From the NCBI GenBank assembly GCA_903930435.1, contig CAIYYN010000058.1, positions 53,642 through 117,641 on the forward strand: 64,000 nucleotides of DNA, in the 5' to 3' direction. The position numbers and the translations under genes were made by a program. The DNA is from an uncultured Hyphomicrobiales bacterium (lineage in GTDB: Bacteria; Pseudomonadota; Alphaproteobacteria; Rhizobiales; Ancalomicrobiaceae). Below, piece after piece: positions 1 through 12,972 of this stretch (the first letter of the stretch is position 1; each line of letters begins with the position of its first letter). The notes under the pieces were generated by a model. It was not told the origin of the DNA. It did no database searches and saw only the letters and a list, made by a program, of their open reading frames with translations.

Positions 1-711
1 GCGGAGGAAGTTGCCGATGCCTTTCCGGAGGCACACCGGATCATTCTTTCGTCGGATCTGCATGGCGGTGCGGCCCGCATGAAGGAAGAGCTCGCCGCTA
101 TTGCACGCGGTGAAGCCGATATCATCATCGGGACCCAGCTTGTGGCGAAGGGGCATAACTTCCCGAAGCTTACGCTGGTGGGCGTCGTCGACGCTGATCT
201 GGGACTGGCCCACGGTGATCCACGTGCGGCAGAAAAGACGTTCCAACTGCTTCAACAGGTTACCGGGCGGGCAGGGCGATTTATGAACACGCGCGGCGCG
301 GCGCGCGGTCTTCTGCAAACCTATGCGCCGGGCCACCCGGTCATGAAGGCGATTGTCGCCGGCGACCGCGAAGCCTTTTACGCGTCGGAGATTGAAGACC
401 GTCGAATCGTTGGGCTTCCGCCTTTTGGAAGACTGGCAGGTGTCATCATTTCGGCCGATGACCGCGAAACAGCACAGGCTTACGCTCGGTCTCTGGCCCT
501 GGCAGCGCCGAAAGCGGACAAAATTCAGGTTCTTGGACCCACCGATGCTCCGTTGGCCGTTGTCCGTGGCAGGCATCGCTTTCGACTATTGGTCAAGTCC
601 GAGCGGACGGTTGATATCCAGACCTACATCAGGGATTGGCTCGCCCTCGCCGACAAGGTTCGCGGGAGCCTCCGGATCCAGATTGATATTGATCCGCAAA
701 GCTTTCTATGA
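1..711 (+). CDS. priA: Primosomal protein N' (PriA helicase), C-terminal part
   Basis: The reading frame is open from base 1, so the gene starts upstream of the window and only its last 236 codons are seen. PriA is the superfamily 2 DNA helicase that reloads the replisome at stalled forks. The visible part holds the end of the second helicase lobe: IIIGTQLVAKGHNFP (motif V), then VDADLGL and QVTGRAGR (motif VI, with the arginine finger). The PriA C-terminal domain follows, ending in IDIDPQSFL, a typical PriA tail. The Cys-rich zinc region would lie upstream and is not visible. The ATP synthase operon follows on the same strand after about 300 bases. Confidence 0.95.
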   Translation, partial: AEEVADAFPEAHRIILSSDLHGGAARMKEELAAIARGEADIIIGTQLVAKGHNFPKLTLVGVVDADLGLAHGDPRAAEKTFQLLQQVTGRAGRFMNTRGAARGLLQTYAPGHPVMKAIVAGDREAFYASEIEDRRIVGLPPFGRLAGVIISADDRETAQAYARSLALAAPKADKIQVLGPTDAPLAVVRGRHRFRLLVKSERTVDIQTYIRDWLALADKVRGSLRIQIDIDPQSFL

Positions 712-1011
712 CTCTGGCAACGCGCGTCAGGTCTGTAAAATCGTGGACAGGACGGTTGGATTTCTGGTCGGAATGCCCTCAACAGATGCCGAAAGTCGTC
801 GGCACACTGCATCTGACTGTCAGAATCTCGTCATTCTCTAGGATTAGACGCGTCCACTTGTGTTGCGCCCACCAAAACCATGTGGTAGGACACGCCCGAC
901 TTCGGGGACAGAGCGTCGCTTGCGGCTGGATCTGACCGAATTTCAGCAAATGAATTCAACGGGATGCGAAGATCGACTTCTGCATCCCTCGTTTTATGGG
1001 AGTTGATACGG
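712..1011. other. Intergenic region between priA and atpH
   Basis: About 300 bases without a convincing gene. A 75-codon frame starts inside the priA stop codon (ATGA, 708-935), but its composition is arginine-, serine- and tryptophan-rich and it resembles no family I know. The atp operon promoter is probably here, though I see no clear -35/-10 pair. An upstream in-frame ATG at 964 could extend AtpH by 16 residues but is less well supported than the GTG at 1012. Confidence 0.5.
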
Positions 1012-3101
<2,090 letters not shown>

Positions 3102-3216
3102 GCCATACGGTCTACTCAGGCCTCGGCTTGGGAAGACTCCGTGCCGGAAGCCTCGGCGGTCAATCAGATCGTCAGGCCGCCGGTCAGTGATATGATGTCT
3201 AACAAAGGGCGGCCCG

Positions 3217-4098
3217 ATGCCGAGCCTGAAGTCACTCAGAACCCGAATTGCCTCGGTCAAGGCGACGCAGAAGATCACGAAGGCCATGCAAATGGTCGCC
3301 GTGGCGAAACTGCGGCGTGCGCAGATGGCAGCCGAGTCTGCAAGACCCTATGCGGAGCGCATGGCTGGCGTCTTGGCCAATCTGGCAGGCGCCTTCGAAA
3401 ACCAGCCCGGAGCGCCCGTTTTGCTCGCAGGGAACGGCAAGGACAAGGTCCATCTGCTCGTGGTTTGCACGGGTGATCGTGGACTGTGCGGTGCTTTCAA
3501 TTCGTCGATTGCTCGTCTGGCGCGCGATCACGCCAACCGGCTGCTGTCCGAAGGCAAGGACGTGAAGTTCCTGTGCGTTGGTCGCAAGGGTGCCGAATCG
3601 CTCCGCCGCGTGTTCCCGGACCGGATCCTGGACGTTTTTGAATTCAAGGGTGCGCGCACGATTGAATTCGAAATGGCCGATGGCGTTGGCAAGAAGGTGC
3701 TGGAACTGTTCGAGGCAGGCGTGTTCGACATCGCGACGATGTTCTATTCGCGCTTCAAGTCGGTGATCCAGCAGATCCCGACGCAGCAGGGCCTGATCCC
3801 GGCAGAAGTGCCTGCGAAGGCAGCGGGAGCGACATCAGATGGCGCGATCTACGACTGCGAGCCGGGTGAAGCCGAAATCCTGGAAGACCTGTTGCCGCGC
3901 AATGTGTCGGTGCAGATTTTCCGCGCAATGCTCGAAAACGGTGCGTCGTTCTATGGCTCACAGATGAGCTCGATGGACAGCGCCACGCGCAACGCCGGCG
4001 AAATGATCAAGAAGCTGACAACGATCTACAACCGGTCACGTCAGGCGATGATTACCAAGGAATTGATCGAAATCATCTCGGGCGCCGAGGCGGTCTGA
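3217..4098 (+). CDS. atpG: F1F0 ATP synthase gamma subunit
   Basis: Central rotor shaft of F1. It has 293 residues, normal for the family. The N-terminal helix [20 protein letters not shown] and the motif [15 protein letters not shown] are diagnostic, as are [10 protein letters not shown] near residues 90-100 and the C-terminal helix with [10 protein letters not shown] and [13 protein letters not shown]. Together the N- and C-terminal helices form the coiled-coil shaft. It is third in the operon, after atpA and before atpD (28-base gap). Confidence 0.97.
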   Translation: MPSLKSLRTRIASVKATQKITKAMQMVAVAKLRRAQMAAESARPYAERMAGVLANLAGAFENQPGAPVLLAGNGKDKVHLLVVCTGDRGLCGAFNSSIARLARDHANRLLSEGKDVKFLCVGRKGAESLRRVFPDRILDVFEFKGARTIEFEMADGVGKKVLELFEAGVFDIATMFYSRFKSVIQQIPTQQGLIPAEVPAKAAGATSDGAIYDCEPGEAEILEDLLPRNVSVQIFRAMLENGASFYGSQMSSMDSATRNAGEMIKKLTTIYNRSRQAMITKELIEIISGAEAV

Positions 4099-4123
4099 GA
4101 CACAGGACTGAAACGAGGATTAA

Positions 4124-5560
<1,437 letters not shown>

Positions 5561-5567
5561 TTGTCGG

Positions 5568-5625
5568 ACCCGGATACGTCCGGGTGAGATAAGACTAGGC
5601 GCTGAGGCCGCAGTCGCGGTCTCAG
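5568..5625 (+). promoter_or_regulatory. Two tandem RNA hairpins between atpD and atpC
   Basis: First hairpin: arms ACCCGGA (5568-5574) and TCCGGGT (5579-5585) around the tetraloop TACG, a perfect 7-bp stem. Second hairpin: CTGAGGCCGC (5602-5611) and GCGGTCTCAG (5616-5625) around AGTC, a 10-bp stem with one G-U pair. Neither is followed by a T tract, so they are not simple terminators. They may set mRNA stability or partial readthrough between the catalytic beta subunit and the epsilon subunit, which is needed at one third of the amount. Confidence 0.6.
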
Positions 5626-5649
5626 CAGCCCCACACGTGGAAGCAGGTC

Positions 5650-6066
5650 ATGGCTGAAGCCTTCAAGTTCGAACTCGTATCACCCGCTCGTCTCGTGATC
5701 TCGGAAGAGGTCGATCAGGTTGTCGTGCCGGGATCAGAAGGCTATTTCACGGTGCTAAAGGGCCATTCGCCTTTCATGTCGACCGTACGTCCGGGCTTGC
5801 TGGAAGTCACAAATGCGGCAGGCAAGACCACGCGTATCTTCGTGGCTGGCGGTTTTGCCGATGCATCGCCGAATGGTCTGACGGTGTTGGCTGAGCAGGC
5901 CATTCCTGTGGAAGATCTGAAGCCTGAGACCCTGTCGAAGGAAATTACGGCAGTCGAGGCTGTGATTGCGTCGGCCAAGTCCGATGAAGCGAAGCGTTTG
6001 GCCTCGGAAAAGCTCGGACAACTGCGCGAGGTTCAGGCGCAGTTGGGGTCAACGACCGCACATTGA
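5650..6066 (+). CDS. atpC: F1F0 ATP synthase epsilon subunit
   Basis: Small regulatory and coupling subunit at the foot of the F1 rotor; it inhibits ATP hydrolysis. It has 138 residues. The N-terminal beta-sandwich is evident from [41 protein letters not shown] and [18 protein letters not shown], followed by a short helical hairpin (about 95-135). It is the last gene of the atp operon, ending at a strong terminator 22 bases downstream. Confidence 0.97.
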   Translation: MAEAFKFELVSPARLVISEEVDQVVVPGSEGYFTVLKGHSPFMSTVRPGLLEVTNAAGKTTRIFVAGGFADASPNGLTVLAEQAIPVEDLKPETLSKEITAVEAVIASAKSDEAKRLASEKLGQLREVQAQLGSTTAH

Positions 6067-6087
6067 TCCAAAGACCGCGTGAGGATC

Positions 6088-6121
6088 ATGCCCCGGGCAG
6101 ATGATGCTCCGGGGCATTTTT
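6088..6121 (+). terminator. Rho-independent terminator of the atpHAGDC operon
   Basis: Perfect 9-bp stem ATGCCCCGG (6088-6096) with CCGGGGCAT (6109-6117), 12-base loop, followed by a run of T (6117-6121). It lies just after atpC and before the convergent queC. Confidence 0.9.
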
Positions 6122-6152
6122 GTGTCTGGGCCTCGGCGGGGACCGCCGAGAG

Positions 6153-6869
6153 TCAGTTGACGATCTCGTCCGCTCGGAACCTGTCGTACCCCGTACGCCG
6201 CAGGTCGCATGCGGGACATGTCCCGCACCCGAAGCCCCAGTCATGCTGTTCAGAGCGGTCGCCGAGGTAACAGGTGTGCGTATCGGTCCGGATCAGATCC
6301 ACCAGCCAATCACCCGCAATGTCACGCGCGAGTTTCCAGGTGGCCGCCTTGTCGATCCACATGAGCGGTGTATGGATCACAAAACGCCTCTCCATGCCAA
6401 GGTTGAGCGCGACCTGAAGGGCTTTCATGGTGTCATCGCGACAATCCGGGTAGCCGGAAAAGTCTGTTTCGCAAACGCCCGTCACGATATGTTTGATCCC
6501 ACGTCGATAGGCGATGGCGGCCGCATACGTCATGAAGATGATGTTCCGGCCCGGAACGAACGTGTTCGGCATACCACTTTCGCTCAGTGCAAATGCCATG
6601 TCGGACGTCAGGCTTGTCGCGGAAATCGCCCCGAGCGAGGCGAGATCAACCAGATGATCCTCGCCGAGGCGATCTGACCATGGTTCAAACGACTGGAACC
6701 GGTTGCGGATGACGCTGCGCTGTTCCATCTCGACCAAATGACGCTGCCCGTAGCCGAACCCGATGGTCTCTACCCGTCCCCAACGTTCGAGCGCCCAGGC
6801 GAGGCAGGTGGTCGAATCCTGGCCACCGGAAAAGAGGACCAGAGCAGCGTCGTTATTCTCGGACATCAA
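6153..6869 (-). CDS. queC: 7-cyano-7-deazaguanine (preQ0) synthase
   Basis: QueC turns 7-carboxy-7-deazaguanine into preQ0 using ATP and ammonia, a step towards queuosine in tRNA. It has 238 residues. The PP-loop ATP-pyrophosphatase motif SGGQDS is at 14-19. The zinc site is C200, C215, C218 and C221, in HTCYLGD and [13 protein letters not shown], exactly the family pattern. No other que gene is in the window. Its start overlaps the stop of the upstream aminopeptidase gene by 4 bases (ATGA), so the two are co-translated. Confidence 0.95.
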   Translation of the reverse strand: MMSENNDAALVLFSGGQDSTTCLAWALERWGRVETIGFGYGQRHLVEMEQRSVIRNRFQSFEPWSDRLGEDHLVDLASLGAISATSLTSDMAFALSESGMPNTFVPGRNIIFMTYAAAIAYRRGIKHIVTGVCETDFSGYPDCRDDTMKALQVALNLGMERRFVIHTPLMWIDKAATWKLARDIAGDWLVDLIRTDTHTCYLGDRSEQHDWGFGCGTCPACDLRRTGYDRFRADEIVN

Positions 6870-8101
6870 GTCCAGGCTCCCTGACGCATGACAGGTTCGA
6901 GTGTTCCCTCGGAGGTAACGCCGTCGATATCAATCTGGTCGGAGCCAATCATCCAGTCGATATGGATCAGGCTCTGATTGATCCCGTTCGCCAGCAAGTC
7001 CGCCTCGCCCATGGTGCCACCACCCTTCACGGTCTTGGCGTAAGCTTGCCCAAGGGCAATATGGCTTGAGGCGTTTTCGTCGAACAGCGTGGAATAGAAC
7101 AGAATGCCCGACTGAGAGATCGGCGAGGCATGCGGGACAAGCGCCACTTCGCCCAGACGGCGTGCGCCTTCATCAGTCTCAAGGATACGCTTGAGCACAT
7201 CTTCCCCGGTCCGGGCATGTGCCTCGACGATGGCTCCATCGACAAATTTGACGGAGATGTCCTGGATCAAGGTGCCTTGATAGGAGAGCGGTTTGGTTGC
7301 GGCGACCGTCCCCTGTACGCGCATGCGATGCGGCGTCGTGAAAATTTCCTCGGTCGGAATATTGGCATTGAACAGAATGCCGTTCTCCGCCCGGCTTGCA
7401 CCGCCGCACCAAATGTGTCCGTCGCACAGGCCGACTTCGAGGTCGGTCCCGGGTCCCTTGTACCGCAGTGCCTTGTAGCGCTTGGCGTTCATCAGGTCGC
7501 CGCGTGCCTTCAGATTGGCGTTGTGGGCTTGCCAGTCAGCCAATGGATCTTCACCATCTGCACGCGAAGCCTTGAAAATCGCGTCCCAAAGGGCTGCAAC
7601 CGCATCCTGTTCCGTCAGCTTAGGAAACACAGCCTTCGCCCAGGCAGGCGTCGCGGCCGAAACGATCGTCCAGTTAATGGCTGAACGTGCAATCAGATCA
7701 AGGGCTGGCCGATAGGCAATGGAACGGGCCCGATTGGCGCGTGCGACCCTTGCCGGGTCCTGTCCGCCCAACAGGGACGGATCGTCGCCGACGATGGCAA
7801 GGCGCGCCGCTCCCGACCGAAAGGCGTTCGCCATCCCGTCAAAGAGCCAAGCCGGAGCCGAATCGAAGCTGGCGTCGCTGGCGGTCGCAAACCGGTCGAG
7901 CGTGGCCACGTCATCGCCGTAAAGCGTTGTAACGACGGTCGCACCTGCCGCATAGGCGTAATGGCTGATGCGTCGGGCGAGGGCAACTGCGTCCAAGGGG
8001 GCCGTGATGAGGAGTTCTCGGCCTTCGACCGATCCAAGCCCAACGTGAACAGCGAGCCTCGCCAATTGATCGATTCGGTCTGCAAAAGCGTCAGAGACCA
8101 T
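6866..8101 (-). CDS. M29-family aminopeptidase (AmpS/AmpT type)
   Basis: Cytoplasmic metallo-aminopeptidase of peptidase family M29, 411 residues, the usual size. Recognised by the conserved C-terminal half, with [35 protein letters not shown] and [15 protein letters not shown], which contribute the metal-binding Glu, His and Asp ligands. The N-terminal region with [21 protein letters not shown] is also typical. It likely trims N-terminal residues of peptides, but the exact preference cannot be read from sequence. It precedes queC with a 4-base overlap; rppH lies just upstream on the same strand (11-base gap), so the three may form one operon. Confidence 0.9.
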   Translation of the reverse strand: MVSDAFADRIDQLARLAVHVGLGSVEGRELLITAPLDAVALARRISHYAYAAGATVVTTLYGDDVATLDRFATASDASFDSAPAWLFDGMANAFRSGAARLAIVGDDPSLLGGQDPARVARANRARSIAYRPALDLIARSAINWTIVSAATPAWAKAVFPKLTEQDAVAALWDAIFKASRADGEDPLADWQAHNANLKARGDLMNAKRYKALRYKGPGTDLEVGLCDGHIWCGGASRAENGILFNANIPTEEIFTTPHRMRVQGTVAATKPLSYQGTLIQDISVKFVDGAIVEAHARTGEDVLKRILETDEGARRLGEVALVPHASPISQSGILFYSTLFDENASSHIALGQAYAKTVKGGGTMGEADLLANGINQSLIHIDWMIGSDQIDIDGVTSEGTLEPVMRQGAWT

Positions 8102-8112
8102 TGTGTTTCCCC

Positions 8113-8622
8113 TTAAGCACCGAGATGAGCAAATGCAGTAACAACCTTTTCATAGACAGGTCGCTTGAACGGAATGATCAGGTCAGGCAGACGTGACATC
8201 TTTTCCCATCGCCATTCCGCAAACTCCTGCTCGCCGGCGGGCGGATGAATGATGTCGATTTCGCTTTCGTCGCCGTCGAACCGGAAGGCAAACCACTTCT
8301 GTGTCTGGCCTCGCCATTTGTGCTTCCAGCGCTCGCCAACGACGGAACGCGGGATATCATAGGCATACCATTCCGGGGCCTCGGCCAGAAGCGTTGCCGA
8401 CTTCACATTGGTTTCCTCGTTCAGCTCCCGCCAGGCCGCGTCGATCGGATCTTCGCCGGCATCAATGCCACCTTGCGGCATCTGCCACTCATGACCGGGA
8501 GCAACATGCTCAACCTGGCCCTCGTCAAAGCGCCGTCCAATCCAGACAAGACCCTGCGGATTGAGGAGCATGATCCCGACACAGGGGCGATAGGGCAAAT
8601 TCATAAACTCGTCGTTCTGCAT
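8113..8622 (-). CDS. rppH: RNA pyrophosphohydrolase (Nudix, RppH)
   Basis: RppH removes pyrophosphate from the 5' end of primary transcripts and so opens them to RNase E decay. The Nudix box is intact: [20 protein letters not shown] followed by TNV. The fold starts with [22 protein letters not shown], typical of RppH rather than other Nudix enzymes. I chose the ATG at 8622 (169 residues) because AAGGAG lies 5 bases upstream; an upstream in-frame start at 8655 would add 11 residues without support. It is the first of the rppH-aminopeptidase-queC group and divergent from rsfS. Confidence 0.93.
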   Translation of the reverse strand: MQNDEFMNLPYRPCVGIMLLNPQGLVWIGRRFDEGQVEHVAPGHEWQMPQGGIDAGEDPIDAAWRELNEETNVKSATLLAEAPEWYAYDIPRSVVGERWKHKWRGQTQKWFAFRFDGDESEIDIIHPPAGEQEFAEWRWEKMSRLPDLIIPFKRPVYEKVVTAFAHLGA

Positions 8623-8903
8623 TACGTCTCCTTGATCCCCGGCGAACCAGCGCAATCTCTAGCCGAAATCGGCGTCAGAAGGTACCCTGCGCATAGCATC
8701 TATGGTGAGACGTTTTGGTAACCTTGGTCGGTTATGTTAATCACTGAAGAAGGTATGTCTTGAAATCGTCGTTGTTTGGGCACAAGGTTCACACATGATG
8801 CTGGCGAAAGTCGGCGAGTGATACCTGAATCGCTCACGATTACCGAATTTAACAACACACCTATCTGGAGGTCATTCTGCTGACCAGTGCACCGACAAGC
8901 GAT

Positions 8904-9359
8904 ATGATCGCTGAAGATCATCCGAATTCTGCTGCGACAGCAATGCTGTCGGCCAGGCAAGTCGCCGAACGTGAGCCTCTTGCGCCATCAGGTCTCGATG
9001 TGGAGACCCTTTACAAGGCGGTCATCGAAAGCCTTGAAGATTCCAAAGCTGAAGAGATTGTAACAATCGACATCGCAGGTCGGTCTTCGCTGGCTGATGC
9101 AATGATTGTCGCATCTGGTCGGTCGCATCGCCATGTGGGCGCAATCGCGGATCATCTTGAGAAGAAACTCCGCGAGATTGGTGTCAAACAGTTACGCGTT
9201 GACGGCCTTCCGCATTGCGACTGGGTCCTCGTCGATGCCGGGGATGTCATGGTGCACCTGTTCCGGCCTGAAGTGCGGACTTTCTACAATCTTGAAAAGA
9301 TGTGGGAAGTTGAGGTACCAGCCCCAAAACCGGCTCCCCGGTCGATCATTCGCCGCTGA
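8904..9359 (+). CDS. rsfS: Ribosomal silencing factor RsfS
   Basis: RsfS binds ribosomal protein uL14 and blocks subunit joining in stationary phase. Core family features: VIESLEDSKAEEIVTIDIAG, LADAMIVASGRSHRHVGAIA, DWVLVDAGDVMVHLF and YNLEKMW. The first 30 residues are a poorly conserved extension. The ATG at 8904 has no ribosome-binding site. A strong GGAGG (8867-8871) sits before two in-frame CTG codons (8877, 8880), so a non-canonical upstream start is possible. It heads a run of rlmH, envC-like and ctpA. Confidence 0.93.
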   Translation: MIAEDHPNSAATAMLSARQVAEREPLAPSGLDVETLYKAVIESLEDSKAEEIVTIDIAGRSSLADAMIVASGRSHRHVGAIADHLEKKLREIGVKQLRVDGLPHCDWVLVDAGDVMVHLFRPEVRTFYNLEKMWEVEVPAPKPAPRSIIRR

Positions 9360-9405
9360 TCGCAGATGCGACTGATTGCAGGTCACGCAGTCGCGCGGAG
9401 GGAAC

Positions 9406-9888
9406 GTGCGCATTTCGATTCTGGCAGTAGGCAAGCTGAAATCCGGGCCTGAACGAGACCTATGCAGCAGATATCTTGACAGGGCGCAAAAGGCTGGTCG
9501 TCCGCTTGGACTGACCCGCATCGAGATCCGCGAATGGTCTGAATCACGCGCGATTCGGAGTGAGGATCGAAAGTCCGAAGAAGCGCAGCAATTCATCAGC
9601 GAATCACCGCCGGATAGTGTTCTTTTCGCACTCGATGAGCATGGCACCAACCTCTCGTCCGTTGAATTCGCAACGTCAATTGCGACATTTCGCGACAAGG
9701 GGACTGCCGATCTGATCTTCGCGATAGGCGGTCCAGATGGCCATGGGTCGCAGGTGCTCGCACGTGCACATCAGAAGATCGCATTTGGTTCAATGACATG
9801 GCCACACCAGATCATAAGGGTGTTGCTTGCCGAGCAAATCTACAGGGCGACAACGATTCTTTCCGGCCATCCCTATCACCGCGTCTGA
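9406..9888 (+). CDS. rlmH: 23S rRNA pseudouridine-1915 N3-methyltransferase
   Basis: RlmH is a SPOUT methyltransferase that methylates pseudouridine 1915 of 23S rRNA on 70S ribosomes. I chose the GTG at 9406 because GGAGG (9397-9401) lies 4 bases before it and the product then begins VRISILAVGKLKSGPE with the usual length of about 160 residues. Knot motifs are present: FAIGGPDGHG, then FGSMTWPHQIIRVLLAEQIY and GHPYHR near the C-terminus. The rsfS-rlmH pairing is widespread. Confidence 0.95.
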   Translation: MRISILAVGKLKSGPERDLCSRYLDRAQKAGRPLGLTRIEIREWSESRAIRSEDRKSEEAQQFISESPPDSVLFALDEHGTNLSSVEFATSIATFRDKGTADLIFAIGGPDGHGSQVLARAHQKIAFGSMTWPHQIIRVLLAEQIYRATTILSGHPYHRV

Positions 9889-9953
9889 ATGAACAAATCC
9901 GGCATCGTGGTTGGCAGGTCAAACGAAGCGATGATAGGTTTGTGTCTCAATCA

Positions 9954-11402
9954 ATGACCGAAAATCCGGATAGATCTGGCTCAACACGGATGACAGGCAA
10001 GGACAGACCAACGCTCATCCGCGCCGGACATCTGCCCAAGCGTCGGTTGTCGCGTGTACTGGTTGTGTTGGCGAGCTGCTTTGCTGCCTGCCTGATCCCT
10101 CGGGTCCTGCCAGAACAGGCGGTCGCTCAGGACATACCCAAAACCCAGCCAAACCTGGATACGCAACGGCAATCCACGCAGCAAGAGCTCGATCAGATCG
10201 CGCGTGACGTCAGGCTGAGCGACGAGCGGCAGGCACAAATTGCGCGGGATATTGCTGGTCTTGAAAAAGATCGTGCGCGTATCAGCGAAGATTTGATAGC
10301 AACCGCCGGGCGTGAACGTGAATTAGAAACAAAGGTCAGCGCCAGCGAAGCCCGGATCGCCGATATCGACTCGCAGGCTGACACGGTCAAAAAGTCGCTC
10401 GCATCCCATCGGGCGGTACTCGCCGACGTTCTCGCCGCCTTGCAACGGATCGGGCGCAAGCCGCCCCCGGCAGTGCTGGTCCGCCCCGAGGATGCGCTCG
10501 CGTCTGTCAGAAGTGCCATCCTGATCGGGGCAGTGCTTCCTGAATTGCGAGTTGAAGTCGATCAGGTTGCCGATGATCTCGCACGGCTGGTCTCGTTGAA
10601 ATCACAGGCAGCTTCGGAACGCGATCAGTTTCGTCAGGCTGTAACTGATCTCAAGGAGGAAACGACACGCCTTGAACGATTGATGGACGAACGCAGGGGC
10701 TCCAAATCGGATCAGGAGCGACTGCTGAATGAAGAACAGCGGCGCAACCAGGTCCTGTCGGACAAGGCTGCCAGCCTGCGCGATCTCATTGGAAAGCTTG
10801 ATAGCACGCCGTTAGGCTTGCGTGCCGGTGGTCCAGTCCAGTCGCAAACAGGCAGCTCTGATCCGGCATCCGGCGACAAACTGGTCCGACTGGAGCCAAA
10901 GGTTGATCAAAATTCCGTGAGTCCTGATACAGGCGGTCCTCTGCGCCTTAAGCCTGCCATTCATTTTGCAGATGCCAAGGGAAAGTTTTCTTTGCCTGTT
11001 TCAGGTACGATCACGACAAATTATGGCGATAACGATGGTACAGGCGCGTCGATCAAGGGTATACGCATTACAACGCGTCAGGAAGCACGTGTCACGAGCC
11101 CGTGTGACGGGACGATCAGTTTTGCTGGATCGTTCAGATCGTACGGGAAACTATTGATCATTGACGGTGGCGACGGCTATCATGTCGTCTTGGCCGGCAT
11201 GGAACGTATCGATGTGGAACGTGGGCAGTTCGTTCTCGCCGGAGAACCAGTCGGACTAATGGGCGCTCGTCGTCAGGCGAGCACCTTGAATGAAGCCAAT
11301 TCTGTTTCACCGCTACTCTACGTCGAGTTCCGGAAAGAAAATTCTTCAATTGATCCCGCTCCCTGGTGGGTTCAGACACGTGACGAAAAGGTTCGCGGAT
11401 AA
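9954..11402 (+). CDS. EnvC-like murein hydrolase activator (degenerate LytM protein)
   Basis: Exported coiled-coil protein of about 480 residues. A signal or membrane segment RVLVVLASCFAACLIP is followed by long heptad-rich helices (from QQELDQIARD to LRDLIGKLD) and a C-terminal LytM/M23 domain. The zinc ligands are lost: where active enzymes have HxxxD there is SIKGIRI, and where they have HxH there is YVEF. Such dead LytM domains are known in EnvC and its relatives, which activate amidases at the septum rather than cut wall themselves. The start is uncertain: ATGs at 9954 and 9990 both lack a good ribosome-binding site, and an upstream frame would overlap rlmH. Its stop overlaps the ctpA start (TAATG). 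Confidence 0.85.
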   Translation: MTENPDRSGSTRMTGKDRPTLIRAGHLPKRRLSRVLVVLASCFAACLIPRVLPEQAVAQDIPKTQPNLDTQRQSTQQELDQIARDVRLSDERQAQIARDIAGLEKDRARISEDLIATAGRERELETKVSASEARIADIDSQADTVKKSLASHRAVLADVLAALQRIGRKPPPAVLVRPEDALASVRSAILIGAVLPELRVEVDQVADDLARLVSLKSQAASERDQFRQAVTDLKEETTRLERLMDERRGSKSDQERLLNEEQRRNQVLSDKAASLRDLIGKLDSTPLGLRAGGPVQSQTGSSDPASGDKLVRLEPKVDQNSVSPDTGGPLRLKPAIHFADAKGKFSLPVSGTITTNYGDNDGTGASIKGIRITTRQEARVTSPCDGTISFAGSFRSYGKLLIIDGGDGYHVVLAGMERIDVERGQFVLAGEPVGLMGARRQASTLNEANSVSPLLYVEFRKENSSIDPAPWWVQTRDEKVRG

Positions 11403-12745
11403 TGCGCAAGCTGTCGCTTTTGTTGGTTGGGGCCGCGTTTGGCTCTGTCGTTGCTCTGGGTGTTACCAACGGCGCCAAATTTTTAACAAACTCCGCGTTT
11501 GCGGCCAGTCCCGAAACCTACCGGGAGTTGATGCTGTTCGGTGATGTTCTTGACCGGATTCGGACGGACTATGTCGAGCAACCGGATGAGAACAAGTTGA
11601 TCGAGGCAGCAATCAACGGCATGCTGTCGTCGCTTGATCCGCATTCCGAATACATGAATCCGAAGTCTTACAAAGAGATGCAGACGACCACCCGTGGTGA
11701 ATTTGGCGGGCTGGGCATTGAAGTCACGATGGAAGACAGTCTGGTCAAGGTTGTCACCCCGATTGATGACACCCCCGCATCTCGGGCGGGGATCCGGGCA
11801 GGTGACTTCATCACGGCGCTCGACGGCAACACTGTACAGGGCTTGCAGCTCAATCAGGTGGTCGACAAGATCAAGGGTCCGGTCAACACCGAGATAACAC
11901 TCACCATCAAGCGAGCCGGAGTGGCTGAACCACTTCAGATCAAGCTCGTCCGTGCCCTGATCCAGATCAATCCGATCAAGTGGCATGTGGAAGGCGACGT
12001 CGGCTATGTGAAGCTGTCGCAGTTTAACGAACACGCATACGAGCGGCTGAAGGACGCGATCCAGAAGGCGACCGCGTCGATCGGTGCCGACAAGGTCAAA
12101 GGCTGGATCCTGGACCTGCGCAATGATCCCGGTGGCTTGCTCGACCAGGCGATCCAGGTGTCAAATGCGTTCCTCGACAAGGGCGAGATCGTTTCAACGC
12201 GCGGTCGCAATGCCGACGAGAGCCAGCGCTTCACGGCCCGTCCCGGCGGCGACCTGACAGGCGGCAAGCCATTGATCGTTCTGATTAACGGAGGATCGGC
12301 CTCGTCGTCGGAAATCGTGGCCGGTGCGCTGCAGGACCATCGTCGGGCGACGATCCTTGGCACGCGGTCGTTTGGCAAGGCTTCGGTGCAGACGATCATC
12401 CCGATTGGTCCAAACGGTGGTGCACTGCGGTTGACGACAGCCCGGTATTACACACCATCCGGTCGCTCGATTCAGGCAAAGGGTATCGAGCCTGATATTG
12501 AAGTGTTGCAAGATCCGCCGCCGGAACTGAAGGGCAAGGATGACACCAAGGGTGAAGCCAGCCTCAAGGGCCATCTGGCTAACCCGAACGATACAGCGCC
12601 TGAAGACGAGAAGACTGGCAGCCAGGCCTACGTGCCGCCAGATGCGAAGGATGACAAGGCGCTTGCCTATGCGCTTGATCTGTTGCGGGGCGTGAAGGTC
12701 AACGCTGCTTTCCCGGCCAACCCAAAGGCAGCGGTTCCAAACTAG
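11402..12745 (+). CDS. ctpA: Carboxy-terminal processing protease (S41 family)
   Basis: Periplasmic serine protease of the Ctp/Prc family, 447 residues. Domains: N-terminal signal or anchor (about 1-36), helical N-domain with the LDPHSEYM hallmark (78-85), PDZ domain (about 100-175) starting FGGLGIEV, and an S41 catalytic domain. By alignment in my head with plant D1 protease, the dyad is Ser301 in GGSASSSEI and Lys326 in RSFGKAS. A proline- and charge-rich tail follows. It is coupled to the EnvC-like gene by a one-base overlap; this pair is common in alphaproteobacteria and probably acts in cell-wall remodelling. Confidence 0.95.
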   Translation: MRKLSLLLVGAAFGSVVALGVTNGAKFLTNSAFAASPETYRELMLFGDVLDRIRTDYVEQPDENKLIEAAINGMLSSLDPHSEYMNPKSYKEMQTTTRGEFGGLGIEVTMEDSLVKVVTPIDDTPASRAGIRAGDFITALDGNTVQGLQLNQVVDKIKGPVNTEITLTIKRAGVAEPLQIKLVRALIQINPIKWHVEGDVGYVKLSQFNEHAYERLKDAIQKATASIGADKVKGWILDLRNDPGGLLDQAIQVSNAFLDKGEIVSTRGRNADESQRFTARPGGDLTGGKPLIVLINGGSASSSEIVAGALQDHRRATILGTRSFGKASVQTIIPIGPNGGALRLTTARYYTPSGRSIQAKGIEPDIEVLQDPPPELKGKDDTKGEASLKGHLANPNDTAPEDEKTGSQAYVPPDAKDDKALAYALDLLRGVKVNAAFPANPKAAVPN

Positions 12746-12754
12746 GAACCGGAT

Positions 12755-12777
12755 CGATCAATCGCAGCGATTGATCG
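12755..12777 (+). other. Perfect 10-bp hairpin after ctpA
   Basis: CGATCAATCG (12755-12764) and CGATTGATCG (12768-12777) around CAG, starting 10 bases after the ctpA stop. There is no T tract. It precedes the true terminator by 24 bases and may protect the 3' end of the transcript. Confidence 0.55.
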
Positions 12778-12800
12778 TATACTCGTGCGAGAAAATGAGG

Positions 12801-12840
12801 TGCCACCCGGATGATCCAGTCCGGGTGGCATTTGCTTTTG
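12801..12840 (+). terminator. Rho-independent terminator downstream of ctpA
   Basis: Perfect 11-bp stem TGCCACCCGGA (12801-12811) with TCCGGGTGGCA (12820-12830), 8-base loop, followed by TTTGCTTTTG. It closes the rsfS-rlmH-envC-ctpA transcript. Confidence 0.88.
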
Positions 12841-12972
12841 TTGCGAGCGGCAATCATCGCCGATAGCTCAAATTCGGCACACTCTGTTAACGGTTCGCCT
12901 ACCTTGTTGGTCTAGGATGCCGGTCAAAGGCTTGCTTCACCGCAATGAAGCTTTGACCTGACAGAGGACGCA

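Noticed and set aside
964..1011. Longer AtpH starting at ATG 964
   Set aside because: The extra 16 residues are atypical; the GTG at 1012 has a proper ribosome-binding site and gives the family length.
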